A stretch of DNA of 64,000 bases from Chitinibacter bivalviorum (GTDB lineage Bacteria; Pseudomonadota; Gammaproteobacteria; Burkholderiales; Chitinibacteraceae). Under the pieces are notes generated by a model. It was given only the letters and a program-made list of their open reading frames with translations. It was not told where the DNA came from and searched no databases. This document shows positions 37,012-46,003 of this stretch, one piece after another; position 1 is the stretch's first letter; the number at the start of each line of letters is the position of its first letter. Location: NCBI RefSeq assembly GCF_013403565.1, contig NZ_CP058627.1, positions 2,418,001 through 2,482,000 of the forward strand. The letters run 5' to 3'. A program made the position numbers and the translations under genes.

Positions 37012-37755
37012 ATGCTGATTATTCCTGCAATTGATCTTAAAGATGGCCAATGTGTTCGTTTGCGCCAAGGCGAAATGAATGATGCAACGGTGTTTTCCGA
37101 TGACCCAGCGAGCTTTGTATCGCATTGGCTCGGTCAAGGCGCACGCCGTATGCACTTGGTCGACCTCAATGGCGCGTTTGCTGGTAAGCCCAAAAATCTG
37201 TCGGCGGTAAAGCAGATTTTGAAAGCAATCAATGGCGAAGTCCCTGTGCAATTGGGTGGTGGTATTCGCTCGCTCGAAACCATCGAAATGTATCTGGATG
37301 CCGGCATTGATTACGTCATCATCGGCACTGCGGCCATCAAACAGCCGGGCTTCTTGCACGAAGCATGTGATGCCTTCCCTGGCCAAATCATCGTTGGCCT
37401 TGATGCCAAAGACGGTATGGTGGCCACCGATGGCTGGGCCAAGGTCACCGACCACGAAGTCATCGATCTGGCCAAGCGCTTTGAAGGCTATGGCGTGGAA
37501 AGCGTGATTTACACCGACATTGGCCGCGATGGCATGTTGTCGGGCGTGAATATCGAAGCGACCGTCAAATTGGCTCAAGCTCTGACGATTCCTGTGATTG
37601 CGTCGGGTGGCCTGACCAATCTGGATGACGTACGCAAATTGTGCGAAGTAGCCGAAGAAGGCATTGAAGGCGTCATTACTGGCCGTGCGATTTACGAAGG
37701 CACCATCGACTTTGCCAAGGCACAAGAACTCGCTGACGAGCTGTGTGAAGACTAA
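37012..37755 (+). CDS. hisA: ProFAR isomerase
   Basis: A 247-residue TIM barrel. [20 protein letters not shown] and [13 protein letters not shown] are the N-terminal half; [12 protein letters not shown] and [16 protein letters not shown] the C-terminal half, with both catalytic aspartates. It performs the Amadori rearrangement before HisHF. The 79-bp gap after hisH is AT-rich with no clear signal. Confidence 0.95.
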   Translation: MLIIPAIDLKDGQCVRLRQGEMNDATVFSDDPASFVSHWLGQGARRMHLVDLNGAFAGKPKNLSAVKQILKAINGEVPVQLGGGIRSLETIEMYLDAGIDYVIIGTAAIKQPGFLHEACDAFPGQIIVGLDAKDGMVATDGWAKVTDHEVIDLAKRFEGYGVESVIYTDIGRDGMLSGVNIEATVKLAQALTIPVIASGGLTNLDDVRKLCEVAEEGIEGVITGRAIYEGTIDFAKAQELADELCED

Positions 37756-37760
37756 GACCG

Positions 37761-38120
37761 ATGACAGACAATCAGGCAGACGACAACAAACCTGAGTGGC
37801 TGGATTGGGCAACTGAAGAGCGCCATATTGGCCAGCTCATTCGCGAGCAAAATCCAGCCTGGTTTACTGAAATCTGCCAGATTTTATTTGATACCGACCC
37901 GATGATGATACGCCTGGTCGGCGAGCCGGAAGGTTACGCACCTGAAGTCGGCAGTATTATCCGCAGCCTACCGCAATGCATCAGTGTCGAGGATGTGCAG
38001 CAGTTGATTTTTAATGTGTTTACCCAGTGGTTTACCCCCGAATTTGCTGGCGGTCGCAGCCAGTACTTTGAAACGGCGCAAGCCGTCTGGGCCAGCTGGA
38101 AAGCACAACAGCAAGAATAG
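37761..38120 (+). CDS. hypothetical protein between hisA and hisF
   Basis: A 119-residue acidic, tryptophan-rich soluble protein (EWLDWATEERHIGQLI, AVWASWKAQQQE) without signal peptide or membrane helix. It starts 5 bp after hisA and is followed 33 bp later by hisF, so it is co-expressed. I do not recognise a family. Confidence 0.6.
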   Translation: MTDNQADDNKPEWLDWATEERHIGQLIREQNPAWFTEICQILFDTDPMMIRLVGEPEGYAPEVGSIIRSLPQCISVEDVQQLIFNVFTQWFTPEFAGGRSQYFETAQAVWASWKAQQQE

Positions 38121-38153
38121 TGGCGGCGCACCCTACGCCCGCTCGGAAAAAAT

Positions 38154-38921
38154 ATGCCATTAGCCAAACGTATTATCCCTTGCCTTGATGTGACCGCAGG
38201 TCGTGTTGTGAAAGGCGTCAATTTCCTCGAGTTACGCGATGCGGGCGATCCGGTTGAAATCGCCAAGCGCTACAACGATCAAGGCGCAGACGAGCTGACC
38301 TTTCTCGACATTACCGCCTCTAGCGATGATCGCGATCTGATTTTGCACGTAATCGAAGCCGTTGCTTCGCAAGTATTCATTCCACTCACCGTCGGTGGTG
38401 GCGTACGCAAAGCCGATGATGTGCGTCGCTTGCTCAATGCTGGCGCAGATAAAGTCAGCATCAATACCACCGCGGTATCTAACCCTGAAGTCGTCAAGCA
38501 AGCCGCCAGCCGTTTTGGTAGCCAAGCCATTGTGGTGGCAATTGACGCCAAGGCGACCGACGCCACCAATAGCCGCTGGGAGGTCTTTACCCACGGCGGT
38601 CGTCGTGCGACGGGTCTTGACGCGGTTGAGTGGGCGTTAAAAATGCAAAAGATGGGTGCGGGTGAAATTTTGCTCACCAGCATGGATAGAGATGGCACCA
38701 AGATCGGCTTTAATTTGCCGCTAACACGCGCCGTTTCGGATGCAGTAGATATTCCCGTGATCGCCTCGGGCGGGGTGGGTAATCTGCAGCACTTGGTTGA
38801 CGGCGTAAAGCAAGGCCATGCCGATGCGGTCTTGGCAGCGAGTATTTTCCACTTTGGTGAATACACAGTGCGTCAGGCCAAAGAAGCCATGCACGCCGCC
38901 GGCATTGAAGTGCGCTTCTAA
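38154..38921 (+). CDS. hisF: imidazole glycerol phosphate synthase, cyclase subunit
   Basis: A 255-residue TIM barrel: [43 protein letters not shown] [16 protein letters not shown] and [15 protein letters not shown], with catalytic Asp in CLDV and SMDRDG. It partners HisH and releases IGP plus AICAR. It directly precedes a small exported-protein gene. Confidence 0.96.
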   Translation: MPLAKRIIPCLDVTAGRVVKGVNFLELRDAGDPVEIAKRYNDQGADELTFLDITASSDDRDLILHVIEAVASQVFIPLTVGGGVRKADDVRRLLNAGADKVSINTTAVSNPEVVKQAASRFGSQAIVVAIDAKATDATNSRWEVFTHGGRRATGLDAVEWALKMQKMGAGEILLTSMDRDGTKIGFNLPLTRAVSDAVDIPVIASGGVGNLQHLVDGVKQGHADAVLAASIFHFGEYTVRQAKEAMHAAGIEVRF

Positions 38922-39275
38922 ATGAAGACCATGATGAAGACCAGCCTACAGCTCATTAGCGGCTTGATGTTATTGGCTGCAAGTGTCGCCAATGCCTGCG
39001 AAATCAGCGTCCAGACTCCGGCGAATGTGTCGATGGAAGTCGACAATATGCGCCATGGATTGAAAAATGAGCTCACGCTATTTTTGACTGTTAAATCAGC
39101 GGTCAATACCGAATTAAAACGCCCTCCTGCGGTTGTCGACGACAAGGGTCGCGTGAGCGAACCGATACGCATGGAAGGGGCTTTAGGAAAAATCAACGCC
39201 AATGAATCGCGCCAATGGGTGGTGTATTACGCCCCTGTCGCAGATTTCACGGCTGAAAAAGTGGTCTTGCAATGA
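38922..39275 (+). CDS. small exported protein inserted between hisF and hisI
   Basis: A 117-residue protein with a signal peptide ([20 protein letters not shown], cleavage around ANA) and a beta-rich mature part. It starts directly after the hisF stop and its own stop overlaps the hisI start (ATGA), so it is translationally coupled within the his operon. A periplasmic protein here is odd. I see no family. Confidence 0.58.
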   Translation: MKTMMKTSLQLISGLMLLAASVANACEISVQTPANVSMEVDNMRHGLKNELTLFLTVKSAVNTELKRPPAVVDDKGRVSEPIRMEGALGKINANESRQWVVYYAPVADFTAEKVVLQ

Positions 39276-39661
39276 GCTGGTTAGACGAAATCAAATACGA
39301 TAATGCGGGCTTAGTGCCTGTTATCGCCCAAGACGAGCAAACAGGTCGGGTGATGATGTTTGCCTACGCCAACCGTGAGGCCGTCGCGCTGACCGCAGAA
39401 AAAGGCACCGCGCACTACTGGACGCGTTCGCGCCAAAAGCTGTGGCATAAAGGCGAAGAGTCTGGCCATTTTCAGCACGTGTCGGCGGTGCAGCTCGATT
39501 GCGATGGCGATGTGCTGATTTATAAAATTCGCCAAGAAGGCGGTATCGCCTGCCATACCGGTCGCGAAAGTTGCTTCTTTCGCACGCTGATTGATGGCCA
39601 ATGGCAAGTGACTGAAGATGTGTTGAAAGATCCGAGCGCAATTTACGGCCATAGCCACTAA
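39272..39661 (+). CDS. hisI: phosphoribosyl-AMP cyclohydrolase
   Basis: A 129-residue His[42 protein letters not shown] and [30 protein letters not shown] carry the zinc- and magnesium-binding Asp and Cys residues. It is monofunctional, separate from HisE here. Confidence 0.95.
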   Translation: MSWLDEIKYDNAGLVPVIAQDEQTGRVMMFAYANREAVALTAEKGTAHYWTRSRQKLWHKGEESGHFQHVSAVQLDCDGDVLIYKIRQEGGIACHTGRESCFFRTLIDGQWQVTEDVLKDPSAIYGHSH

Positions 39662-39746
39662 GCATTGGCGGTGCTGAACTTGATCAGCGACACAAACTTG
39701 TCACCCCAGTGCAATATAATCTACAAGTTTTCAATTGGAGCAGGAC

Positions 39747-40073
39747 ATGATTTCCGCTGAAATTCTGGAACGTTTGTCACAAACCCTAGCCGAACGCCGT
39801 GAGGCCGACCCTAGCTCATCGTATGTTGCCAAGCTCTACAGCAAAGGTCAGGAAGCCATTCTGAAAAAAGTCGGTGAAGAAGCCGTCGAAACCATTATGG
39901 CCGCCAAAGATGGCGACAAATTGCATTTGGTACGCGAAGTGGCTGACCTTTGGTTTCACACGCTGGTCTTGCTCGCACATGAAGGCCTGAGCGCGGAAGA
40001 TGTTCTGGCCGAATTGGCGCGCCGTGAAGGCATTTCGGGCATCGAAGAAAAAGCCGCCCGCAAACCCGCTTAA
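39747..40073 (+). CDS. hisE: phosphoribosyl-ATP pyrophosphohydrolase
   Basis: A 108-residue all-helical HisE, start at ATG 39747 after [45 protein letters not shown] is the MazG-like core with the metal-binding E-E-x-x-E and E-x-x-D. A TATAAT at 39715-39720 may give it a local promoter. It hydrolyses PR-ATP to PR-AMP. Confidence 0.93.
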   Translation: MISAEILERLSQTLAERREADPSSSYVAKLYSKGQEAILKKVGEEAVETIMAAKDGDKLHLVREVADLWFHTLVLLAHEGLSAEDVLAELARREGISGIEEKAARKPA

Positions 40074-40093
40074 GCTCGCGACAAGGATTAAAT

Positions 40094-40420
40094 ATGACTG
40101 ATTGTATTTTTTGCAAAATCGCCAGCGGCGCTATTCCGGCCGACAAAGTCTATGAAGATGACGATGTGCTGGCGTTTAGGGATATTCGCCCCGCCGCTCC
40201 GGTGCACTTATTGCTTATCCCAAAGAAGCATATCGATTCGATGCTGACTACCACCAAAGAGGACGAAGCCTTGCTGGGGAAAATGTTAGCATTAACGCCT
40301 AATCTGGCGCGCGACAATGGCTTGGGCGCTGGTTATAAAACCGCCATTAATACGGGTTTGGCCGGTGGGCAGGAAGTATTCCATTTGCATCTGCACATCT
40401 TAGGTACCCCGCAACAGTAA
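40094..40420 (+). CDS. hinT: HIT-family nucleotide hydrolase (HinT-like)
   Basis: A 108-residue protein: DCIFCKIASGAIPADKVYEDDDVLAFRDI start and histidine triad HLHLHILG at the end. HinT-like purine phosphoramidases commonly follow hisE in betaproteobacteria. It lies 20 bp after hisE. Confidence 0.9.
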   Translation: MTDCIFCKIASGAIPADKVYEDDDVLAFRDIRPAAPVHLLLIPKKHIDSMLTTTKEDEALLGKMLALTPNLARDNGLGAGYKTAINTGLAGGQEVFHLHLHILGTPQQ

Positions 40421-40424
40421 TTAA

Positions 40425-40464
40425 ATGAAAACCTTATAAAATAAGCTTTTCATTCATATACCCC
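40425..40464. promoter_or_regulatory. hairpin and half-element upstream of tatA
   Basis: ATGAAAACCTTAT (40425) and ATAAGCTTTTCAT (ends 40453) form a 13-bp stem with one mismatch and an AAA loop, without a T tract. It is followed by ATATACCCC, which matches the right half of the 50-bp element; the place of the left half holds only CAGTAAT, so this would be a decayed copy. Confidence 0.4.
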
Positions 40465-40483
40465 AATAGAAAGAGAGTGCATC

Positions 40484-40687
40484 ATGGGTTCATTCAGCAT
40501 CTGGCATTGGTTAATTGTCTTGGCCATCGTGGTTTTGGTCTTTGGTACCAAAAAACTCGGTAACGTCGGCAAAGACCTCGGCTCGGCCATCAAGGGTTTT
40601 AAAGACGGCATGAAAGGCGAAGAAGAGCCTGCCGCCAAAGATCCAAATCGCATTATCGACGTTACGCCACCGACCGATAAGAAGTAA
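40484..40687 (+). CDS. tatA: twin-arginine translocase subunit TatA
   Basis: A 67-residue TatA. The N-terminal helix [20 protein letters not shown] is followed by the [22 protein letters not shown] amphipathic helix with the conserved F-G start, the pattern of TatA/E. It forms the protein-conducting pore with TatBC. Confidence 0.92.
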   Translation: MGSFSIWHWLIVLAIVVLVFGTKKLGNVGKDLGSAIKGFKDGMKGEEEPAAKDPNRIIDVTPPTDKK

Positions 40688-40693
40688 TCGCGC

Positions 40694-41281
40694 GTGTTTG
40701 ACATTAGTCTTGGTGAATTGCTCGTCATCGGCGCGGTGACGCTGGTCGTCGTTGGCCCAGAAAAAATGCCCAAAGTCGCACGCACGGCGGGCATGTTGTT
40801 TGGGCGTTTGCAGCGCTTTGTGAATACCGTCAAAGGTGATTTACAGCGCGAAATGCAAGCGAGCGAATTGGCGCAGATTCAAAAAGAAATCGAAGCTGAG
40901 GCGGCGGAAATCAAAAACACGATTCACCAGCCGATGGCTGAAACGCGGCAAGCGTTTGCTGATTTGGAAGCCAACTTTCAAGCCACGCTCAGTAGCGAGC
41001 AGGCCGCAGTTGCCGCCGAAACAACCCCCAGCACCGCCGCACAGCCGAGCATAGCCGTTGCGGAAACACCGACCACTGCCGAGCCAGAGCCCGCACTGAG
41101 CCCGCAGGTCAATCTACCCACGGCAGAGCCTAGCGCTCAGCCCGATAGCAGTGGCGAGCCACCCGCCAAGGTCAAAAGCAAATCGGCCCATGCTGATAAA
41201 ACAGCCGATCTTCATGAAGAACAGCTCGATTTATTTGCCGATTTAAACGAAACCAGCCCTTTACCTTCGGATCGGCGCTAA
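40694..41281 (+). CDS. tatB: twin-arginine translocase subunit TatB
   Basis: A 195-residue TatB starting from GTG at 40694. FDISLGELLVIGAVTLVVVGPEKMPKVARTAGMLFGRLQRFVNTVKGDL is diagnostic (E in the membrane helix, GPE hinge). The tail of about 100 residues is Ala/Pro/Glu-rich and disordered. It is the substrate receptor with TatC. Confidence 0.92.
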   Translation: MFDISLGELLVIGAVTLVVVGPEKMPKVARTAGMLFGRLQRFVNTVKGDLQREMQASELAQIQKEIEAEAAEIKNTIHQPMAETRQAFADLEANFQATLSSEQAAVAAETTPSTAAQPSIAVAETPTTAEPEPALSPQVNLPTAEPSAQPDSSGEPPAKVKSKSAHADKTADLHEEQLDLFADLNETSPLPSDRR

Positions 41282-41284
41282 ACA

Positions 41285-42031
41285 ATGAGTGATATCAGCG
41301 ACAATCTGCAACCCTTGATTAGTCATTTGGTTGAATTACGCATCCGCCTTGTTCGCGGTGCTTTGGTTTTTATCGTTGGCTTTCTGATTGCCTTTGCTTT
41401 CTCGGCCAAATTGTATGACGTGCTCGTTGCACCGCTCGCCGCGGTCTTGCCCGGGCAAAAGCTCGTCACCATCGGCATTGCTTCACCGTTTCTGGTACAG
41501 GTCAAAATCGCCGCGATGGTCGCCTTCGTCGTGACCTTACCGCATACGCTGTATCAAATCTGGGCCTTTGTGGCGCCCGGCCTCTATACGCATGAGAAAA
41601 AGCTCATTCTGCCGCTTGTTGTTGCCTCAACCCTGCTGTTTTTACTCGGAATGGCGTTTGCCTACTTCCTTGTATTTGGCGTGGTATTCAAATTTATCGC
41701 CTCAGTGGTACCCGCCAGCATGCAATGGTTACCCGATTCGGGCGAATACCTCGACTTTGCCATGGGCATGTTTTTGGCCTTTGGTGTGACTTTTGAAGTC
41801 CCCATTGCCGTTATCGTGATGGTGCGCATGGGCTTTGTCACCATCGCCAAACTGCGCGAAATTCGCTCTTATGTCATTGTCGGCTCATTTGTCATCGCCG
41901 CCGTTGTGACGCCACCTGATGTATTATCTCAATGTCTATTAGCGATACCGCTTTGGCTGCTATACGAGGCAGGGGTATTGGTTGCGGCTTGGTTATACCA
42001 GCCGACCACTGCTCAGCCACAACAATCCTGA
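41285..42031 (+). CDS. tatC: twin-arginine translocase subunit TatC
   Basis: A 248-residue protein with six membrane helices: LQPLISHLVELRIRLVRG, PHTLYQIWAFVAPGLYTHEKK and GVTFEVPIAVIVMVRMG are the TatC signatures. It recognises twin-arginine signal peptides. It ends the tatABC group. Confidence 0.95.
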   Translation: MSDISDNLQPLISHLVELRIRLVRGALVFIVGFLIAFAFSAKLYDVLVAPLAAVLPGQKLVTIGIASPFLVQVKIAAMVAFVVTLPHTLYQIWAFVAPGLYTHEKKLILPLVVASTLLFLLGMAFAYFLVFGVVFKFIASVVPASMQWLPDSGEYLDFAMGMFLAFGVTFEVPIAVIVMVRMGFVTIAKLREIRSYVIVGSFVIAAVVTPPDVLSQCLLAIPLWLLYEAGVLVAAWLYQPTTAQPQQS

Positions 42032-42044
42032 TCCGAGTTTAATA

Positions 42045-43847
42045 ATGCCCTTCAGCTCTTACCAACTTCGCCTCTACCAAGGCTTGCTCTTTTTACTGGC
42101 CGCCGTGCCGTGTGGCATCCCGTTTCGCTGGGACCCCAATCCGGTTTTCCCCTCTGAGCTCGCCGCTTTTTTCTTCTGCGTGCTAATCACGCTGGCTGGC
42201 GTGTTGGTGCCGAGCGAGCGCGGTGAAAAGAGCAATCCACCTTGGGTTAGTCTGATGTGGATTGCGTTTGCAGGCGTGATCGGCTTGCAAACACTGGTAC
42301 TGAGCCATGGCTATAGCACCGAGCGGCTTTATCCGGTGATTTACGCGCTGGGAGCGGCAGGTGCGGCGTGGTCATTGGCGCGCGCAATCGCGGTGTATGG
42401 TGCTGAGCGACTATTGAATATGTTTGCCTGGGGCTTATTGGCCGGCGCGATTTTCAATTCGGGCTTGGCTGTGCCGCAAATTGTGCAGTTGATTCAAGAC
42501 GGCCCACGTCTGATTTTTGGCAATATCGGCCAGAAAAACATGTACGGGCATTATCTGGCTTGGGGCTTGGCCAGCGCGGCGTATCTGGTTACGCAAAAAG
42601 ATGAGCTGCCCAAGTGGATGTTTTGGATCGTAGCGACTTGGCTGGCGCTGTCATTGGCCTTCTGCGGTTCACGTTCGCCATTCCTTTATGCACTGGCTTG
42701 GTTGCCAGCGGGTTTATTCCTCTGGTGGCGCGGCGCAGAAACTTTGCGAGAGTTTGGTAAATCACTAACGATTGCTGCGGCCTTGATTATCTTGATGCAG
42801 TTCCTTGCGCCCGTGGTGAACGAGCTATTACAAGCCTTGCTCAAAGCCAAAAACGACGTGCCAACGGGGCTGGATCGTATTGATTCAAACGGCTCGCGCC
42901 GCTTGGTTGAATGGCAAAAAGCGTGGATTACCTTCCTCAATCATCCATGGCTGGGTATTGGTTGGGGCGCGTGGGGCTCGCAAAGTATCGCTTTGCAGGT
43001 GCGCCCCGAGTTTGCGATTTCATCCGAAAGCGTCTTGTTTACCCATGCGCATAACTCCATCCTCAATTTGATGGCTGAAACAGGCGTGATTGGCACCAGC
43101 ATGATTGTGGCAGGTATTACTTATGCCTACAGCCAAGTGCTGCGCGCATGGCGCAATCCGGCCGTGATGTTTGCGGCGGCCTTGGGCGCGGTCTCCATTT
43201 TGCACAGTCTGGTTGAATATCCGCTGTGGTATTTCCACTTCCTCGGCCCCTTTGCCGTGATTCTGATCTTTATGCAGCAAGGTGCGCCGCGTCTGGCTTT
43301 CCCGGCATCGATTGCGCGGATGAGCTGGGCACTCTGGGGCGGTGTGGCACTGGGCTTATGTGTTCTCGGTGGTCAGCTTTATCTGAAGATTTATCCGATC
43401 ATGGACCCTGCTGGCAATGAAAAGCTCAATGCCAGCCGCATCGCCACACTGGAATCGATGCGCAACAATCCGCTCATCGATTATTACGCCGAGCATGGTT
43501 TGAGCAATTACATTGTCGCCAGCCGTAGCGAAATGGATTGGAAACTGGCGATCTTGCGCAAACAAAATGCGCTGCGCCCCTATCCCGGCCAAATGACCGA
43601 TCAAGCGGTATTAGAGGCCTTAAGTGGCAACCAAGCGATTGCGCATCAATTGATCCGCCAAGCGGCCTTTGCCTACCCAGAGAGCTTTGATTATTTCTAT
43701 CAAACACTCGATAGCTTTAAAGAACCTGAAATCAAAGCGCTACTCAAAGACGTCGATGAAGCGCGCGAGTTTTTCAACGCCAAGCTCGATTTCAAAATTA
43801 AGCGTCCAGCCACGCATGACGCCAGTGAGCCCAAGGCCGAAAAATAA
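42045..43847 (+). CDS. PglL-like O-oligosaccharyltransferase / Wzy_C-domain protein
   Basis: A 600-residue polytopic protein, start at ATG 42045, with about twelve hydrophobic segments. NIGQKNMYGHYLAWGLASAAYL is the PglL-type signature near residues 160-185. RLVEWQKAWITFLNHPWLGIGWGAWGS and FTHAHNSILNLMAETGVIG are the Wzy_C region with the catalytic-type histidine. The C-terminal soluble part (RKQNALRPYPGQMTDQAVLEALSGNQAIAHQLIRQAAFAYPE) matches the TPR-like tail of PglL rather than WaaL. It would move lipid-linked glycan to proteins such as pilins. An O-antigen ligase cannot be fully excluded. Confidence 0.82.
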   Translation: MPFSSYQLRLYQGLLFLLAAVPCGIPFRWDPNPVFPSELAAFFFCVLITLAGVLVPSERGEKSNPPWVSLMWIAFAGVIGLQTLVLSHGYSTERLYPVIYALGAAGAAWSLARAIAVYGAERLLNMFAWGLLAGAIFNSGLAVPQIVQLIQDGPRLIFGNIGQKNMYGHYLAWGLASAAYLVTQKDELPKWMFWIVATWLALSLAFCGSRSPFLYALAWLPAGLFLWWRGAETLREFGKSLTIAAALIILMQFLAPVVNELLQALLKAKNDVPTGLDRIDSNGSRRLVEWQKAWITFLNHPWLGIGWGAWGSQSIALQVRPEFAISSESVLFTHAHNSILNLMAETGVIGTSMIVAGITYAYSQVLRAWRNPAVMFAAALGAVSILHSLVEYPLWYFHFLGPFAVILIFMQQGAPRLAFPASIARMSWALWGGVALGLCVLGGQLYLKIYPIMDPAGNEKLNASRIATLESMRNNPLIDYYAEHGLSNYIVASRSEMDWKLAILRKQNALRPYPGQMTDQAVLEALSGNQAIAHQLIRQAAFAYPESFDYFYQTLDSFKEPEIKALLKDVDEAREFFNAKLDFKIKRPATHDASEPKAEK

Positions 43848-43862
43848 GCCTGACACACCGAG

Positions 43863-43892
43863 CAAAAGCCCCCATGTGGGGCTTTTGTTTTT
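43863..43892 (+). terminator. rho-independent terminator after the PglL-like gene
   Basis: CAAAAGCCCC-CATGT-GGGGCTTTTG, a 10-bp perfect stem, followed by TTTTT. A clear terminator. Confidence 0.9.
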
Positions 43893-43910
43893 ACAGGTAA
43901 ACTAAGCACG

Positions 43911-44822
43911 ATGAAAAAAGCTGTTTCCCCCCTCCCCCCGATTGATGGCCTCGCTCCAAGCTGCGTCGCGCTGTGCCCCGGCCCTTGGGACACGATGTTG
44001 GCGTTTTTAGAAGAACGCTTCCCCTATCTGGAAGCCGGCTTGCTGCAAACCCGCCTCGCCGCGGGCGAAATCTATGACGATGCGGCGCAGCCCGTCGCCG
44101 CCGATGCGCCCTTCGTCGCGGGCGGCTATTTGTGGTACTACCGCGCCGTGCGGCAAGAAACGCGCGTACCGTTTGAGATCGACATTCTGTACCAAGACGA
44201 GCGCATTATCGTCGTCGATAAACCGCATTTTTTATCGACGATTCCCGCCGGGCGTTTTGTCAAAGAAACCGCCTTGGTGCGGCTGCGTGTCTTGCTCGGC
44301 ATACAGGAAATCGCACCGATGCACCGGCTAGATCGCGAAACCGCCGGCGTTTTATTATTTTGCCTCGACCCAGCCAGCCGCAGCGCGTATCAGCAGCTAT
44401 TTGAAAGTCGTGAAGTGCAAAAGCAATACGAAGCCATCGCCCCATACCGCGCCGAGCTGGATTTACCCCTCGTCCATCGCTCGCGACTAGAGCGTGCTTC
44501 TGGCGAGTTTTTTACCATGGCCGAAGTGGCGGGTGAGCCCAATAGCGAAACCAAAATCAGCCTGATCGAACGCCAAGGCGCATGGGCGCGTTACTTCCTT
44601 GAACCGCACACCGGCAAAAAGCATCAACTGCGCGCGCATTTAGCCGCGCTTGATATTCCGATCGTCAATGACCCATGGTATCCCGTTGTGCTCGACGAAA
44701 AAGGTGATGACTTTAGCAAGCCGCTGCAATTACTGGCGCGCGAGCTGCGCTTTATTGACCCATTTACGCAAGAAGCCCGCTGCTTTAGATCGCAACGTAC
44801 GCTGCTCTGGCCCATAGAATAA
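43911..44822 (+). CDS. RluA-family pseudouridine synthase
   Basis: A 303-residue RluA-type synthase: IDILYQDERIIVVDKPHFLSTIP, catalytic motif MHRLDRETAGVLLFCLD with the essential Asp, SRLERASGEFF, and HQLRAHLAALDIPIVNDPWYP. There is an N-terminal extension of about 80 residues but no obvious S4 domain. It modifies a uridine in rRNA or tRNA; the target cannot be assigned. Confidence 0.9.
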   Translation: MKKAVSPLPPIDGLAPSCVALCPGPWDTMLAFLEERFPYLEAGLLQTRLAAGEIYDDAAQPVAADAPFVAGGYLWYYRAVRQETRVPFEIDILYQDERIIVVDKPHFLSTIPAGRFVKETALVRLRVLLGIQEIAPMHRLDRETAGVLLFCLDPASRSAYQQLFESREVQKQYEAIAPYRAELDLPLVHRSRLERASGEFFTMAEVAGEPNSETKISLIERQGAWARYFLEPHTGKKHQLRAHLAALDIPIVNDPWYPVVLDEKGDDFSKPLQLLARELRFIDPFTQEARCFRSQRTLLWPIE

Positions 44823-44845
44823 AGCCGGCATGACGATCGGGTAAT

Positions 44846-44978
44846 TTGTCACACGCCCGAAGTTAAATAGTACAAGGACATATCGGCGCCAGGACACTAG
44901 AATGTTTTACATGGAATACGCCTTGAACACGTATTTCATACGAGAGAGTTGGAGCCCGCTCAAGCGGGCTTTTTTTTG
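44846..44978 (+). ncRNA. sibling small RNA candidate 1 with promoter and terminator
   Basis: -35 TTGTCA (44846-44851), 16-bp spacer, -10 TAGTAC (44868-44873), transcript of about 98 nt from near 44880. The middle part forms a hairpin GGAATACG/CGTATTTC with loop CCTTGAACA, then GAGAGAGTTGG, then terminator GCCCGCT-CA-AGCGGGC (44954-44969) running into T8. There is no convincing open reading frame. A second copy at 47619-47750 has identical spacings. The 5' third (about 30 nt) differs between copies. Confidence 0.78.
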
Positions 44979-45008
44979 TTTGATGAACAACCTCCTACGA
45001 CGCTAGAT

Positions 45009-45096
45009 AGTAGTTCAGTGGAACAATTTAAGTAATGAGGCGCAATTGATTGGAGTCCGCTCCCACAGAAATTCAAAATTGGCCCACTGAACTACT
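45009..45096. mobile_element. 88-bp MITE-like palindrome
   Basis: Terminal inverted repeats AGTAGTTCAGTGG (45009-45021) and CCACTGAACTACT (45084-45096) are perfect over 13 bp and continue as AATTT/AAATT after a 3-base mismatch. A smaller GGAG-TCCG-CTCC hairpin lies inside. It contains no gene and sits between sRNA 1 and the AT-rich gene at 45101. It looks like a non-autonomous transposable element; the parent transposase and target-site duplication are not visible. Confidence 0.55.
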
Positions 45097-45100
45097 TAGC

Positions 45101-45901
45101 TTAATTAAGGAATACCTCCCAAGAATTTTCAAAAGCAGCAAGCTGCTTTGGACTGACACCGGGCATCTTGGGATCATTTAATCCTGGATAAAATCTTTCA
45201 GGTGTATCGAGAAAAACATGCCCAGGAACAATGTAATATTGTGGTGAAATACCTGGCAAATTTAATATTACAAAAACGTATATGTGATTTCTCACTATTC
45301 TATCGGGAGAGATCAAAAACCAGTTTTTCTTCCTAAGCGACTTCACTTGAACATTGAAAGTCTTATTCGTACTTTGATTATAAGAAAATATATCGATTGA
45401 TTTTGCATTACCAAATGTCAGTGAGGTCTGCATATCTCTCTTTAAAAGTTCTGCTGCAACAAAAAACTCTCCTGACAGCCCCGTAATTTGCCCGTCTACT
45501 TTGGTCTTCTTTGGCGCGGTCTTTATAGCATTTTCGACAGCAGGCGTAACAGCCCTGGCAAGCAACAGATTATTAATAACATCCATTACAATTTCTCTAT
45601 CCTTAACAACATCGACACATTGGTATTGTTCAGGATCACGATTAACCCATGAATCAAGCACGGAGAATTCATTATTTAATTGTAATATTTGTAGCCGATA
45701 AATCAGAAATCCAGTCCAGCTTCGATGAAAGTTAAGCCATCCATCCGCGTAGTATATAAACCACTTCTCCTCCATTTCCTCTGGAATATAGCCTGCCTTG
45801 ATTTTCAAAAATTCTTCACTTGTAAAGCTTGTTCGCAAATCAAGAGGAGCGACTAAATGTGGAGCTGGCAATGTTTGCCAAGTAATCTGAGTGGCTTCCA
45901 T
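45101..45901 (-). CDS. unknown protein with HRSWTG segment and PD-(D/E)XK-like core
   Basis: A 266-residue soluble protein, start at ATG 45901 (MEATQITW). Residues 46-92 read WFIYYADGWLNFHRSWTGFLIYRL then WVNRDPEQY, a compact conserved-looking block. Residues 141-215 resemble a PD-(D/E)XK nuclease core: GLSGEFF (E145), SIDIF (D170), VQVKS (Q185-x-K187). The gene is AT-rich compared with its surroundings and lies beside another AT-rich gene between two sRNA copies. It may be a defence or restriction-type protein, or a nucleic-acid repair factor. I cannot name it. Confidence 0.62.
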   Translation of the reverse strand: MEATQITWQTLPAPHLVAPLDLRTSFTSEEFLKIKAGYIPEEMEEKWFIYYADGWLNFHRSWTGFLIYRLQILQLNNEFSVLDSWVNRDPEQYQCVDVVKDREIVMDVINNLLLARAVTPAVENAIKTAPKKTKVDGQITGLSGEFFVAAELLKRDMQTSLTFGNAKSIDIFSYNQSTNKTFNVQVKSLRKKNWFLISPDRIVRNHIYVFVILNLPGISPQYYIVPGHVFLDTPERFYPGLNDPKMPGVSPKQLAAFENSWEVFLN

Positions 45902-46003
45902 AATTATTACCAAGATTAAAATTAATTAGTCAACAAACGATTACACTCTATTGTAAAAACATAAAACTCACAAATAGAAACTCGCAAGATGGGATTGAAT
46001 AGA

